NCBI RefSeq assembly: GCF_022965805.1
Contig: NW_027330888.1
Location: forward strand, 36,001 to 100,000
Direction of reading: 5' to 3'
Length of the DNA: 64,000 bases
Source: Primulina eburnea
Taxonomy: Eukaryota > Streptophyta > Magnoliopsida > Lamiales > Gesneriaceae
Shown: in pieces, positions 49,437 through 61,616 of the stretch
Position numbering within the stretch: position 1 is the first letter of the stretch
Layout of the letters: the number at the start of each line of letters is the position of its first letter
Program-made: the position numbers and the translations under genes
The notes under the pieces: generated by a model
Databases searched by the model: none
Seen by the model: only the letters and a program-made list of their open reading frames with translations
What the model was told of the DNA's origin: nothing

Positions 49437-49555
49437 CCTCTACTCTACAATGCTCACAAGATACCAATCAATACATAACAATAGATAGATGCAAAGAAAA
49501 CATACCCGGACAGTTGAAAGTAGACGAAGTCATATGCATTGGTCCGAAGAACACC
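49437..49555 (-). other. Untranslated leader between PBS and gag-pol, with a short uORF
   Basis: 119 nt with two ATGs before the gag ATG. The first (49539) opens a 23-codon frame ending with TGA at 49468-49470. Whether it is translated is unknown; a short upstream ORF could dampen or re-route initiation on the genomic RNA. No other feature is seen here. Confidence 0.5.
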
Positions 49556-49567
49556 GCTCTGATACCA
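49556..49567 (-). promoter_or_regulatory. Primer-binding site for initiator tRNA-Met
   Basis: On the coding strand this reads TGGTATCAGAGC, complementary to the 3' end of plant initiator tRNA-Met and the usual PBS of plant Ty3/gypsy elements. It is separated from the 5' LTR end by 6 nt (TTTTAG, 49568-49573). The same 6 nt reappear at the outer end of the 3' LTR. Confidence 0.92.
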
Positions 49568-49867
49568 CTAAAATGTGACACCCCGATCCTCTTTTAAAAT
49601 AAATACGCAGCGGAAATAAAATTTTCTCTTTAAAATATACGGAAGGAGTTTCAAAATACATTTCATCAAATATCTTTACAAAATAAATACATGATCATTT
49701 AAATGACATAACAAAAACAAAACATCATTCCTATGATCATGCCAAAATCCTCCTTCCAACGGTGTATGCATATGACCCCCGATCTACAGTCAACGTCCCG
49801 AGGCACCACTCTGATCTGCATCACATGAAAATAACTGAAATGAGAATAAATCTCAGCAAGTGGAACT

Positions 49868-49877
49868 CTTATATAAC
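49868..49877 (-). promoter_or_regulatory. Candidate TATA box in the 5' LTR
   Basis: On the coding strand this reads GTTATATAAG, about 300 nt before the PBS. A second TATA-like site (GATATATAG) is at about 50191-50199. Either could set the start of the genomic RNA and hence the U3/R border, which cannot be fixed from sequence alone. Confidence 0.3.
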
Positions 49878-50732
49878 AATGAACAATAACTCTGTAAAAC
49901 ATCTCTTTGAAATCATAAATACCATCAACTCTGAACTGTAAACTCTGAATATCAATAATATAGCAATAGCATAAAATATGATGGTATTTCTCTTTTGCTC
50001 TGGGGATTGATATCAATAGTATCTCTGCTCTGGGGTTGCTCGTATCCCAAATCGATATAAATACCGATAACTCTGAGGGATATAAGCCTCTGGACGATGA
50101 TCATCTAATATTGCATGCAATCTCTGACTATGTATTTATCAATCCGAAAACATTTAAACTCTTCTCTGGTTTTAACAATCACTTTGAACTCTATATATCT
50201 CTTTGTATTCCCTTTAATCAATAATGAGACATACAATGCCTCCAATACATATAACAATACATACTATGGATCAAATGAAAGGGAATAACACAATAAACTC
50301 TTTGAAACACATACATATAAAATCATGTGAGCAAAAGGAATGAATTTCCACTTACAAACCACAACAAACACCTCAACTTAGCTCTTGATCACCACCTACA
50401 ACAAATAATCCACAAATAACACCAATATCAACTAAATATCCAAGATTACAAGCTAAATAATCCATAAATCCACTTAAACAACCAACCTAAACAACTCTTA
50501 ATTTACAACCTTAACAGAATCGCACCAAAAACTTACCCAAGCTTCCTAGCACCAAGGAGAACGTCGAACTCAAGTCGAAATTCTAAACAAACGCTTGAAT
50601 CGAAGATAGGAAGTGAAAGAAATGACCAAAAACCCTAGAAATGGAGAGAAAAGTCGAGAATGGAGGAGAAAAGAAAGGAAAAGCATGGCCAACCACTCCA
50701 AAAAGTAGCTTAAAAACTCGACCATACCTTCA

Positions 50733-50954
50733 CCGCGGGTGCGCCAACACAAGGACCGCGGGTGCGCTATGGTTACGGCAATCTCAAAAATTCTGGAACA
50801 CGAACAGCGCGGGTGCGGCGACGCAAGCAGCGCGGGTGCGGTCTCTACCGCAGGGGCGGTCTCTACAACGCCGCGGGTGCGGTGTGCTCACGGCACTCAA
50901 ACTCCAAAAATAGCACAGTGCACCGCGGGGGCACTCCTCTAAGAGCGCGGGTGC
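50733..50954. promoter_or_regulatory. GC-rich motif cluster in the 5' LTR (possible U3 enhancer)
   Basis: Same eight-copy cluster as in the 3' LTR, offset by 6190 bp. It lies about 200-420 nt from the LTR start on the coding strand, upstream of both TATA-like sites, where U3 control elements are expected. A regulatory role is inferred from position and repetition only. Confidence 0.35.
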
Positions 50955-51155
50955 ACTCTACTCACGGCAAAACACTATTCCAAAGCAACTAAAATCGAAC
51001 CGAAACGCTGAAACGAACAACCAACAACAACTAATACCTCAATAAATAATAACCAATAATACTAAAGCCCAAAACACAACTATAATCATCTAATCAAATA
51101 TCCCAAATAACAAACAAAACTTAAATCGTACCGTACACCGGGCTCGGCTATTACA

Positions 51156-51160
51156 CAAAC
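51156..51160. repeat. Target-site duplication, right copy (CAAAC)
   Basis: Follows the TTACA end of the right-hand LTR and restores the satellite phase exactly. It pairs with 42474-42478, not with the bases next to the other LTR (taaaa at 43379-43383). Confidence 0.9.
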
Positions 51161-51807
51161 AGATGGACAAACTGAAGTTGTCAATAGAACTTTGGGAACA
51201 CTTTTGCGTGCTATTCTTAAAAAGAACTTGGATTGACATTTCTCTGGACTTTATTTTGGAGTTGCCTAGGCCTAAGAAGAGGAGGGATTCTATATTTGTA
51301 GTTGAGGATAGATTCTCTAAGATGGCACATTTTATAGCTTGTCATGAAACCGATGATGCTTCAAACATTACGGATTTGTTCTTTAGAGAAGTCGCTAGGT
51401 TGCATGGCACGCCTAGGACTATTGTTTCTCGTCGCAATGTTAAATTTTTGAGTTACTTTTGGAATAATTTATGGGCTAAACTTGGCACAAAATTGTTGTT
51501 TTCTACTACTTGTCATCCTCAAACGGATGGACAAACTGAAGTTATCAATATAACTTTGGGAACACTTTTGCGTGCTATTCTTAAAAATAACTTGGATTGA
51601 CATTTCTATGGACTTTATTTTGGGGTTGTTGTGGATAGATTCTCTAAGATGGCACATTTTATAGCTTGTCATAAAACCGATGATGCTTCAAACATTGCGG
51701 ATTTGTTCTTTAGAGAAGTCGCTAGGTTGCATGGCATGCCTAGGACTATTGTTTCTCGTCGCAATGTTAAATTTTTGAGTTACTTTTGGAATAATTTATG
51801 GGCTAAA

Positions 51808-54800
51808 CTTGGCACAAAATTGTTGTTTTCTACTACTTGTCATCCTCAAACGGATGGACAAACTAAAGTTGTCAATAGAACTTTGGGAACACTTTTCCGT
51901 GCTATTCTTAAAAAGAACTTGGATTGACATTTCTATGGACTTTATTTTGGGTTACCTAGGACTAAGAAGGGGATGTATTCTATTTTTGTTGTTGTGGATA
52001 GATTCTCTAAGATGGCACATTTTATAGCTTGTCATAAAACCGATGATGCTTCAAACATTGCGGATTTGTTCTTTAGAGAAGTCGCTAGGTTTCTTGGCAT
52101 GCCTAGGACTATTGTTTCTGGTCGCGATGTTAAATTCTTGATATACTTTTGGAAGACTTTATGGGCTGAACTTGGCACAAAATTGTTGTTTTCTACTACT
52201 TGTCATCCTCAAACGGATGGACAAACTGAAGTTGTCAATATAACTTTGGGAACATTTTATAGCTTGTCATAAAACCGATGATGCTTCAAACATTGCGGAT
52301 TTGTTCTTTAGAGAAGTCGCTAGGTTGCTTGGCATGCCTAGGACTATTGTTTCTGGTCGCGATGTTAAATTCTTGAGTTACTTTTGGAAGACTTTATGGG
52401 CTGAACTTGGCACAAAATTGTTGTTTTCTACTACTTGTCATCCTCAAACGGATGGACAAACTGAAGTTGTCAATATAACTTTGGGAACAATTTATAGCTT
52501 GTCATAAAACCGATGATGCTTCAAACATTGCGGATTTGTTCTTTAGAGAAGTCGCTAGGTTGCTTGGCATTCCTAGGACTATTGTTTCTGGTCGCGATGT
52601 TAAATTATTGAGTTACTTTTGGAAGACTTTATGGGCTGAACATGGCAAAAAATTGTTGTTTTCTACTACTTGTCATCCTCAAACGGATGGACAAACTGAA
52701 TTTGTCAATAGAACTTTGGGAACACTTTTGCGTGCTATTCTTAAAAAGAACTTGGATTGACATTTCTCTGGACTTTATTTTGGAGTTGCCTAGGCCTAAG
52801 AAAAGGAGGGATTCTATTTTTGTAGTTGTGGATAGATTCTCTAAGATGACACATTTTATAGCTTGTCATCAAACCGATGATGCTTCAAACATTCCGGATT
52901 TGTTCTTTAGAGAAGTCGCTAGGATGCATGGCATGCCTAGGACTATTGTTTCTCGTCGCAATGTTAAATTTTTGAGTTACTTTTGGAATAATTTATGGGC
53001 TAAACATGGCACAAAATTGTTGTTTTCTACTACTTGTCATTCTCAAACAGATGGACAAACTGAAGTTGTCAATAAAACTTTGGGAACACTTTTGCGTGCT
53101 ATTCTTAAAAAGAACTTGGATTGATATTTCTATGGACTTTAGTTGGGGTTGCCTAGGCCTAAGAAGAGGAGGGATTCTATTTTTGTAGTTGTGGATAGAT
53201 TCTCTAAGATGGCACATTTTATAGCTTGTCATGAAACCGATGATGCTTCAAACATTACGGATTTGTTCTTTAGAGAAGTCGCTAGGTTGCATGGCATGCC
53301 TAGGACTATTGTTTCTCGTCGCAATGTTAAATTTTTGAGTTACTTTTGGAATAATTTATGGGCTAAACTTGCCACAAAATTGTTGTTTTCTACTACTTGT
53401 CATCCTCAAACAGATGGACAAACTGAAGTTGTCAATATAACTTTGGGAACACTTTTGCGTGCTATTCTTAAAAAGAACTTGGATTGACATTTCTATGTAC
53501 TTTATTTTGGAGTTGCCTAGGCCTAAGAAGAGGAGGGATTCTATTTTTGTAGTTGTGGATAGATTCTCTAAGATGACACATTTTATAGCTTGTCATGAAA
53601 CCGATGATGCTTCAAACATTCCGGATTTGTTCTTTAGAGAAGTCGCTAGGTTGCATGGCATGCCTAGGACTATTGTTTCTCGTCGCAATGTTAAATTTTT
53701 GAGTTACTTTTGGAATAATTTATGGGCTAAACTTGGCACAAAATTGTTGTTTTCTACTACTTGTCATCCTCAAACAGATGGACAAACTAAAGTTGTCAAT
53801 ATAACTTTGGGAACACTTTTGCGTGCTATTCTTAAAAAGAACTTGGATTGACATTTCTATGGACTTTATTTTGGGGTTGTTGTGGATAGATTCTCTAAGA
53901 TGGCACATTTTATAGCTTGTCATAAAACCGATGATACTTCAAACATTGCGGATTTGTTCTTTAGAGAAGTCGCTAGGTTGCATGGCATACCTAGGACTAT
54001 TGTTTCTCGTCGCAATGTTAGATTTTTGAGTTACTTTTGGAATAATTTATGCGCTAAACTTGGCACAAAATTGTTGTTTTCTACTACTTGTCATCCTCAA
54101 ACGGCTGGACAAACTGAAGTTGTCAATAGAACTTTGGGAACACTTTTGCGTGCTATTCTTAAAAAGAACTTGGATTGACATTTATCTGGACTTTATTTTG
54201 GAGTTGCCTAGGCCTAAGAAGAGGAGGTATTCTATTTTTGTAGTTGTGGATAGATTCTCAAAGATTGCACATTTTATAGCTTGTCATGAAACCGATGATG
54301 CTTCAAACATTACGGATTTGTTCTTTAGAGAAGTCGCTAGGTTGCATGGCATGCCTAGGACTATTGTTTCTCGTCGCACTGTTAAATTTTTGAGTTACTT
54401 TTGGAATAATTTATGGGCTAAACTTGGCACAAAATTGTTGTTTTCTACTACTTGTCATTCTCAAACAGATGGACAAACTGAAGTTGTCAATAAAATTTTG
54501 GGAACACTTTTGCGTGCTATTCTTAAAAAGAACTTGGATTGACATTTCTATGGACTTTAGTTGGGTTTGCCTAGGCCTAAGAAGAGGAGGGATTCTTTTT
54601 TTGTAGTTGTGGATAGATTATCTAAGATGGCACATTTTATAACTTGTCATGAAACCGATGATGCTTCAAACATTACGGATTTGTTCTTTATAGAAGTCGC
54701 TAGGTTGCATGGCATGCCTAGGACTATTATTTCTCGTCGCAATGTTAAATTTTTGAGTTACTTTTGGAATAATTTATGGGCTAAACTTGCCACAAAATTG

Positions 54801-54900
54801 TTGTTTTCTACTACTTGTCATCCTCAAACAGATGGACAAACTGAAGTTGTCAATATAACTTTGGGAACACTTTTGCGTGCTATTCTTAAAAAGAACTTGG
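51808..54900 (+). repeat. Segmental duplication inside the array, copy 3 of 3
   Basis: Matches about 34.4-37.5 kb at offsets of 17388 then 17394 bp. Shared private variants include gggttacctagg, two consecutive 235-bp monomers, aaacatggca, gactttagttgggg, gtactttattttgg, gatgatacttcaaac and aaacggctggac. At its right end it is regular where the partner copy at 37494-37915 is degenerate. Confidence 0.75.
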
Positions 54901-57900
54901 ATATACATTTCTATGGACTTTATTTTGGGGTTGTTGTGGATAGATTCTCTAAGATGGCACATTTTATAGCTTGTCATAAAACCGATGATGCTTCAAACAT
55001 TGCGGATTTGTTCTTTAGAGAAGTCGCTAGGTTGCATGTCATGCCTAGGACTATTGTTTCTCGTCGCAATGTTAGATTTTTGAGTTACTTTTGGAATAAT
55101 TTATGGGCTAAACTTGGCACAAAATTGTTGTTTTCTACTACTTGTCATCCTCAAACGGATGGACAAACTGAAGTTGTCAATAGAACTTTGGGAACACTTT
55201 TGCGTGCTATTCTTAAAAAGAACTTGGATTGACATTTCTCTGGATTTTATTTTGGAGTTGCCTAGGCCTAAGAAGAGGAGGGATTCTATTTTTGTAGTTG
55301 TGGATAGATTTTCAAAGATGGCACATTTTATAGCTTGTCATGAAACCGATGATGCTTCAAACATTACGGATTTGTTCTTTAGAGAAGTCGCTAGGTTGCA
55401 TGGCATGCCTAGGACTATTGTTTTTCGTCGCAATGTTAAATTTTTGAGTTACTTTTGGAATAATTTATGTGCTAAACTTGGCACAAAATTGTTGTTTTCT
55501 ACTACTTGTCATTCTCAAACAGATGGACAAACTGAAGTTGTCAATAAAACTTTGGGAACACTTTTGCGTGCTATTCTTAAAAAGAACTTGGATTGATATT
55601 TCTATGGACTTTAGTTGGGGTTGCCTAGGCCTAAGAAGAGGAGGGATTCTATTTTTGTAATTGTGGATAGATTCTCTAAGATGGCACATTTTATAGCTTG
55701 TCATGAAACCGATGATGCTTCAAACATTACGGATTTGTTCTTTAGAGAAGTCGCTAGGTTGCATGGCATGCCAAGGACTATTGTTTCTCGTCGCAATGTT
55801 AAATTTTTGAGTTACTTTTGGAATAATTTATGGGCTAAACTTGGCACAAAATTGTTGTTTTCTACTACTTGTCATCCTCAAACGGATGGACAAACTGAAG
55901 TTGTCAATAGAAATTTGGGAACACTTTTGCGTGCTATTCTTAAAAAGAACTTGGATTGACATTTCTCTGGACTTTATTTTGGAGTTGCCTAGGCCTAAGA
56001 AGAGGAGGGATTCTATTTTTGTAGTTGTGGATAGATTATCTAAGATGGCACATTTTATAGCTTGTCGTGAAACCGATGATGCTTCAAACATTCCGGATTT
56101 GTTCTTTAGAGAAGTCGCTAGGTTGCATGGCATGCCTAGCACTATTGTTTCTCGTCGCAATGTTAAATTTTTGAGTTACTTTTGGAATAATTTATGGGCT
56201 AAACTTGGCACAAAATTGTTGTTTTCTACTCCTTGTCATCTTCAAACAGATAGACAAACTGAAGTTGTCAATAGAACTTTGGGAACACTTTTGCGTGCTA
56301 TTCTTAAAAAGAACTTGGATTGACATTTCTATGGACTTTAGTTGGGGTTGCCTAGGCCTAAGAAGAGGAAGGATTCTATTTTTGTAGTTGTGGATAGATT
56401 CTATAAGATGTCACATTTTATAGCTTGTCATGAAACCGATGATGCTTCAAACATTACGGATTTGTTCTTTAGAGAAGTCGCTAGGTTGCATGGCATGCCT
56501 AGGACTATTGTTTCTCGTCGCAATGTTAAATTTTTGAGTTACTTTTGGAATAATTTATGGGCTAAACTTGCCACAAAATTGTTGTTTCTACTCCTTGTCA
56601 TCCTCAAACAGATGGACAAACTGAAGTTGTCAATATGACTTTGGGAACACTTTTGCGTCCTATTCTTAAAAAGAACTTGGATTGACATTTCTATGGACTT
56701 TATTTTGGGGTTGTTGTGGATAGATTCTCTAAGATGGCACATTTTATAGCTTGTCATAAAACCGATGATGCTTCAAACATTGCGGATTTGTTCTTTAGAG
56801 AAGTCGCTAGGTTGCATGGCATGCCTAGGACTATTGTTTCTCGTCGCAATGTTAGATTTTTGAGTTACTTTTGGAATAATTTATGGGCTAAACTTGGCAC
56901 AAAATTGTTGTTTTCTACTACTTGTCATCCTCAAACAGATGGACAAACTGAAGTTGTCAATATAACTTTGGGAACACTTTTGCGTGCTATTCTTAAAAAT
57001 AACTTGGATTGACATTTCTATGGACTTTATTTTGGGGTTGTTGTGGATAGATTCTCTAAGATGGCACATTTTATAGCTTGTCATCAAACCGATGATGCTT
57101 CAAACATTCCGGATTTGTTCTTTAGAGAAGTCGCTAGGTTGCATGGCATGCCTAGGACTATTGTTTCTCGTCGCAATGTTAAATTTTTGAGTTACTTTTG
57201 GAATAATTTATGGGCTAAACTTGGCACAAAATTGTTGTTTTCTACTACTTGTCATCCTCAATCGGATGGACAAACTGAAGTTGTCAATAGAACTTTGGGA
57301 ACACTTTTCCGTGCTATTCTTAAAAAAACTTGGATTGACATTTCTATGGACTTTATTTTGGGTTGCCTAGGACTAAGAAGGGGATGTATTCTATTTTTGT
57401 TGTTGTGGATAGATTCTCTAAGATGGCACATTTTATAGCTTGTCATAAAACCGATGATGCTTCAAACATTGCGGATTTGTTCTTTAGAGAAGTCGCTAGG
57501 TTTCTTGGCATGCCTAGGACTATTGTTTCTGGTCGCGATGTTAAATTCTTGATATACTTTTGGAAGACTTTATGGGCTGAACTTGGCGCAAAATTGTTGT
57601 TTTCTACTACTTGTCATCCTAAAACGGATGGACAAACTGAAGTTGTCAATATAACTTTGGGAACATTTTATAGCTTGTCATAAAACCGATGATGCTTCAA
57701 ACATTGCGGATTTGTTCTTTAGAGAAGTCGCTAGGTTGCTTGGCATGCCTAGGACTATTGTTTCTGGTCGCGATGTTAAATTCTTGAGTTACTTTTGGAA
57801 GACTTTATGGGCTGAACTTGGCACAAAATTGTTGTTTTCTACTACTTGTTATCCTCAAACGGATGGACAAACTGAAGTTGTCAATATAAATTTGGGAACA

Positions 57901-60900
57901 TATTATAGCTTGTCATAAAACCGATGATGCTTCAAACATTGCGGATTTGTTCTTTAGAGAAGTCGCTAGGTTGCTTGGCATGCCTAGGACTATTGTTTCT
58001 GGTCGCGATGTTAAATTATTGAGTTACTTTTGGAAGACTTTATGGGCTGAACTTGGCATAAAATTGTTGTTTTCTACTACTTGTCATCCTCAAACGGATG
58101 GACAAACTGAATTTGTCAATAGAACTTTGGGAACACTTTTGCGTGCTATTCTTAAAAAGAACTTGGATTGACATTTCTCTGGACTTTATTTTGGAGTTGC
58201 CTAGGCCTAAGAAGAGGAGGGATTCTATTTTTGAAGTTGTGGATAGATTCTCTAAGATGGCACATTTTATAGCTTGTCATCAAACCGATGATGCTTCAAA
58301 CATTCCGGATTTGTTCTTTAGAGAAGTCGCTAGGTTGCATGGCATGCCTAGGACTATTGTTTCTCGTCGCAATGTTAAATTTTTGAGTTACTTTTGGAAT
58401 AATTTATGGGCTAAACTTGGCACAAAATTGTTGTTTTCTACTACTTGTCATTCTCAAACAGATGGACAAACTGAAGTTGTCAATAAAACTTTGGGAACAC
58501 TTTTGCGTGCTATTCTTAAAAAGAACTTGGATTGATATTTCTATGGACTTTAGTTGGGGTTGCCTAGGCCTAAGAAGAGGAGGGATTCTATTTTTGTAGT
58601 TGTGGATAGATTCTCTAAGATGGCACATTTTATAGCTTGTCATGAAACCGATGATGCTTCAAACATTACGGATTTGTTCTTTAGAGAAGTCGCTAGGTTG
58701 CATGGCATGCCTAGGACTATTGTTTCTCGTCGCAATGTTAAATTTTTGAGTTACTTTTGGAATAATTTATGGGCTAAACTTGCCACAAAATTGTTGTTTT
58801 CTACTACTTGTCATCCTCAAACAGATGGACAAACTGAAGTTGTCAATATAACTTTGGGAACACTTTTGCGTGCTATTCTTAAAAAGAACTTGGATTTACA
58901 TTTCTATGGACTTTATTTTGGGGTTGTTGTGGATAGATTCTCTAAGATGGCACATTTTATAGCTTGTCAAAAAACCGATGATGCTTCAAACATTGCGGAT
59001 TTGTTCTTTAGAGAAGTCGCTAGGTTGCATGGCATGCCTAGGACTATTGTTTCTCGTCGCAATGTTAGATTTTTGAGTTACTTTTGGAATAATTTATGGG
59101 CTAAACTTGGCACAAAATTGTTGTTTTCTACTACTTGTCATCCTCAAACGGATGGACAAACTGAAGTTGTCAATAGAACTTTGGGAACACTTTTGCGTGC
59201 TATTCTTAAAAAGAACTTGGATTGACATTTCTCTGGACTTTATTTTGGAGTTGCCTAGGCCTAAGAAGAGAAGGGATTCTATTTTTGTAGTTGTGGATAG
59301 ATTCTCAAAGATGGCACATTTTATAGCTTGTCATGAAACCGATGATGCTTCAAACATTACGGATTTGTTCTTTAGAGAAGTCGCTAGGTTGCATGGCATG
59401 CCTAGGACTATTGTTTCTCGTCCCAATGTTAAATTTTTGAGTTACTTTTGGAATAATTTATGGGCTAAACTTGGCACAAAATTGTTGTTTTCTACTACTT
59501 GTCATTCTCAAACAGATGGACAAACTGAAGTTGTCAATAAAACTTTGGGAACACTTTTGCGTGCTATTATTAAAAAGAACTTGGATTGATATTTCTATGG
59601 ACTTTAGTTGGGGTTGCCTAGGCCTAAGAAGAGGAGGGATTCTATTTTTTGTAATTGTGGATAGATTCTCTAAGATGGCACATTTTATAGCTTGTCATGA
59701 AACCGATGATGCTTCAAACATTACGGATTTGTTCTTTAGAGAAGTCGCTAGGTTGCATGGCATGCCAAGGACTATTGTTTCTCGTCGCAATGTTAACTTT
59801 TTGAGTTACTTTTGGAATAATTTATGGGCTAAACTTGGCACAAAATTGTTGTTTTCTACTACTTGTCATCCTCAAACGGCTGGACAAACTGAAGTTGTCA
59901 ATAGAACTTTGGGAACACTTTTGCGTGCTATTCTTAAAAAGAACTTGGATTGACATTTATCTGGACTTTATTTTGGAGTTGCCTAGGCCTAAGAAGAGGA
60001 GGTATTCTATTTTTGTAGTTGTGGATAGATTCTCAAAGATTGCACATTTTATAGCTTGTCATGAAACCGATGATGCTTCAAACATTACGGATTTTTTCTT
60101 TAGAGAAGTCGCTAGGTTGCATGGCATGCCTAGGACTATTGTTTCTCGTCGCACTGTTAAATTTTTGAGTTACTTTTGGAATAATTTATGGGCTAAACTT
60201 GGCACAAAATTGTTGTTTTCTACTACTTGTCATTCTCAAACAGATGGACAAACTGAAGTTGTCAATAAAACTTTGGGAACACTTTTGCGTGCTATTCTTA
60301 AAAAGAACTTGGATTGACATTTCTATGGACTTTAGTTGGGGTTGCCTAGGCCTAAGAAGAGGAGGGATTCTATTTTTGTAGTTGTGGATAGATTCTCTAA
60401 GATGGCACATTTTATAACTTGTCATGAAACCGATGATGCTTCAAACATTACGGATTTGTTCTTTAGAGAAGTCGCTAGGTTGCATGGCATGCCTAGGACT
60501 ATTATTTCTCGTCGCAATGTTAAATTTTTGAGTTACTTTTGGAATAATTTATGGGCTAAACTTGCCACAAAATTGTTGTTTTCTACTACTTGTCATCCTC
60601 AAACAGATGGACAAACTGAAGTTGTCAATATAACTTTGGAAACACTTTTGCGTGCTATTCTTAAAAAGAACTTGGATTTACATTTCTGTGGACTTTATTT
60701 TGGGGTTGTTGTGGATAGATTCTCTAAGATGGCACATTTTATAGCTTGTCATAAAACCGATGATGCTTCAAACATTGCGGATTTGTTCTTTAGAGAAGTC
60801 GCTAGGTTGCATGGCATGCCTAGGACTATTGTTTCTCGTCGCAATGTTAGATTTTTGAGTTACTTTTGGAATAATTTATGGGCTAAACTTGGCACAAAAT

Positions 60901-61616
60901 TGTTGTTTTCTACTACTTGTCATCCTCAAACAGATGGACAAACTGAAGTTGTCAATAGAATTTTGGGAACACTTTTGCGTGCTATTCTTAAAAAGAACTT
61001 GGATTGACATTTCTCTGGACTTTATTTTGGAGTTGCCTAGGCCTAAGAAGAGGAGGGATTCTATTTTTGTAGTTGTGGATAGATTCTCAAAGATGGCACA
61101 TTTTATAGCTTGTCATGAAACCGATGATGCTTCAAACATTACGGATTTGTTCTTTAGAGAAGTCGCTAGGTTGCATGGCATGCCAAGGACTATTGTTTCT
61201 CGTCGCAATGTTAAATTTTTGAGTTACTTTTGGAATAATTTATGCGCTAAACTTGGCACAAAATTGTTGTTTTCTACTACTTGTCATCCTCAAACGGCTG
61301 GACAAACTGAAGTTGTCAATAGAACTTTGGGAACACTTTTGCGTGCTATTCTTAAAAAGAACTTGGATTGACATTTATCTGGACTTTATTTTGGAGTTGC
61401 CTAGGCCTAAGAAGAGGAGGTATTCTATTTTTGTAGTTGTGGATAGATTCTCAAAGATTGCACATTTTATAGCTTGTCATGAAACCGATGATGCTTCAAA
61501 CATTACGGATTTGTTCTTTAGAGAAGTCGCTAGGTTGCATGGCATGCCTAGGACTATTGTTTCTCGTCGCACTGTTAAATTTTTGAGTTACTTTTGGAAT
61601 AATTTATGGGCTAAAC

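Larger units (their letters stand above)
42479..51155 (-). mobile_element. Composite insertion: Tekay-like chromovirus plus palindromic tail
   Basis: An 8677-bp unit bounded by TG (left) and CA (right) and flanked by the 5-bp duplication CAAAC. Read on the minus strand it is 5' LTR, PBS, gag-pol, PPT, 3' LTR, a 6-nt spacer, palindrome 2, an 18-bp linker and palindrome 1. Neither the chromovirus alone nor the palindromes alone are flanked by a duplication; only the whole is. It therefore appears to have been integrated in one event. The insertion is absent from the paralogous satellite block at 33171, so it is younger than that 9303-bp duplication. Confidence 0.8.
43384..51155 (-). mobile_element. 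Full-length Tekay/Del-like Ty3/gypsy chromovirus
   Basis: A 7772-bp LTR retrotransposon on the minus strand: LTRs of 1582 bp at 49574-51155 (5') and 43384-44965 (3'), a PBS for initiator tRNA-Met, a single gag-pol ORF and a PPT. Each LTR begins TGTAATAGCC and ends GGTGTCACA on the coding strand. The order gag, PR, RT, RH, IN, chromodomain and the C-terminal signature (L-D-R...V-L-R-N-K...V-K-V-L-W-R-N-H...E-E-A-T-W-E) place it among plant chromoviruses, most like Tekay/Del. No disabling mutation is visible, so it may be autonomous. It is not the source of the surrounding satellite, whose integrase belongs to a different lineage. Confidence 0.93.
49574..51155 (-). repeat. 5' LTR of the chromovirus
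   Basis: 1582 bp, starting with TGTAATAGCCGAGCCCGG at 51155 on the coding strand, directly next to the CAAAC target duplication. It would carry the Pol II promoter and transcription start. It appears identical to the 3' LTR, which dates the insertion as recent because LTRs are identical at integration. Confidence 0.95.

Noticed and set aside
1821..60425. Repeated minus-strand open frames of 67-110 codons in the satellite
   Set aside because: They are antisense shadows of the integrase-derived sequence, with the same text in every copy and no independent similarity that I recognise.
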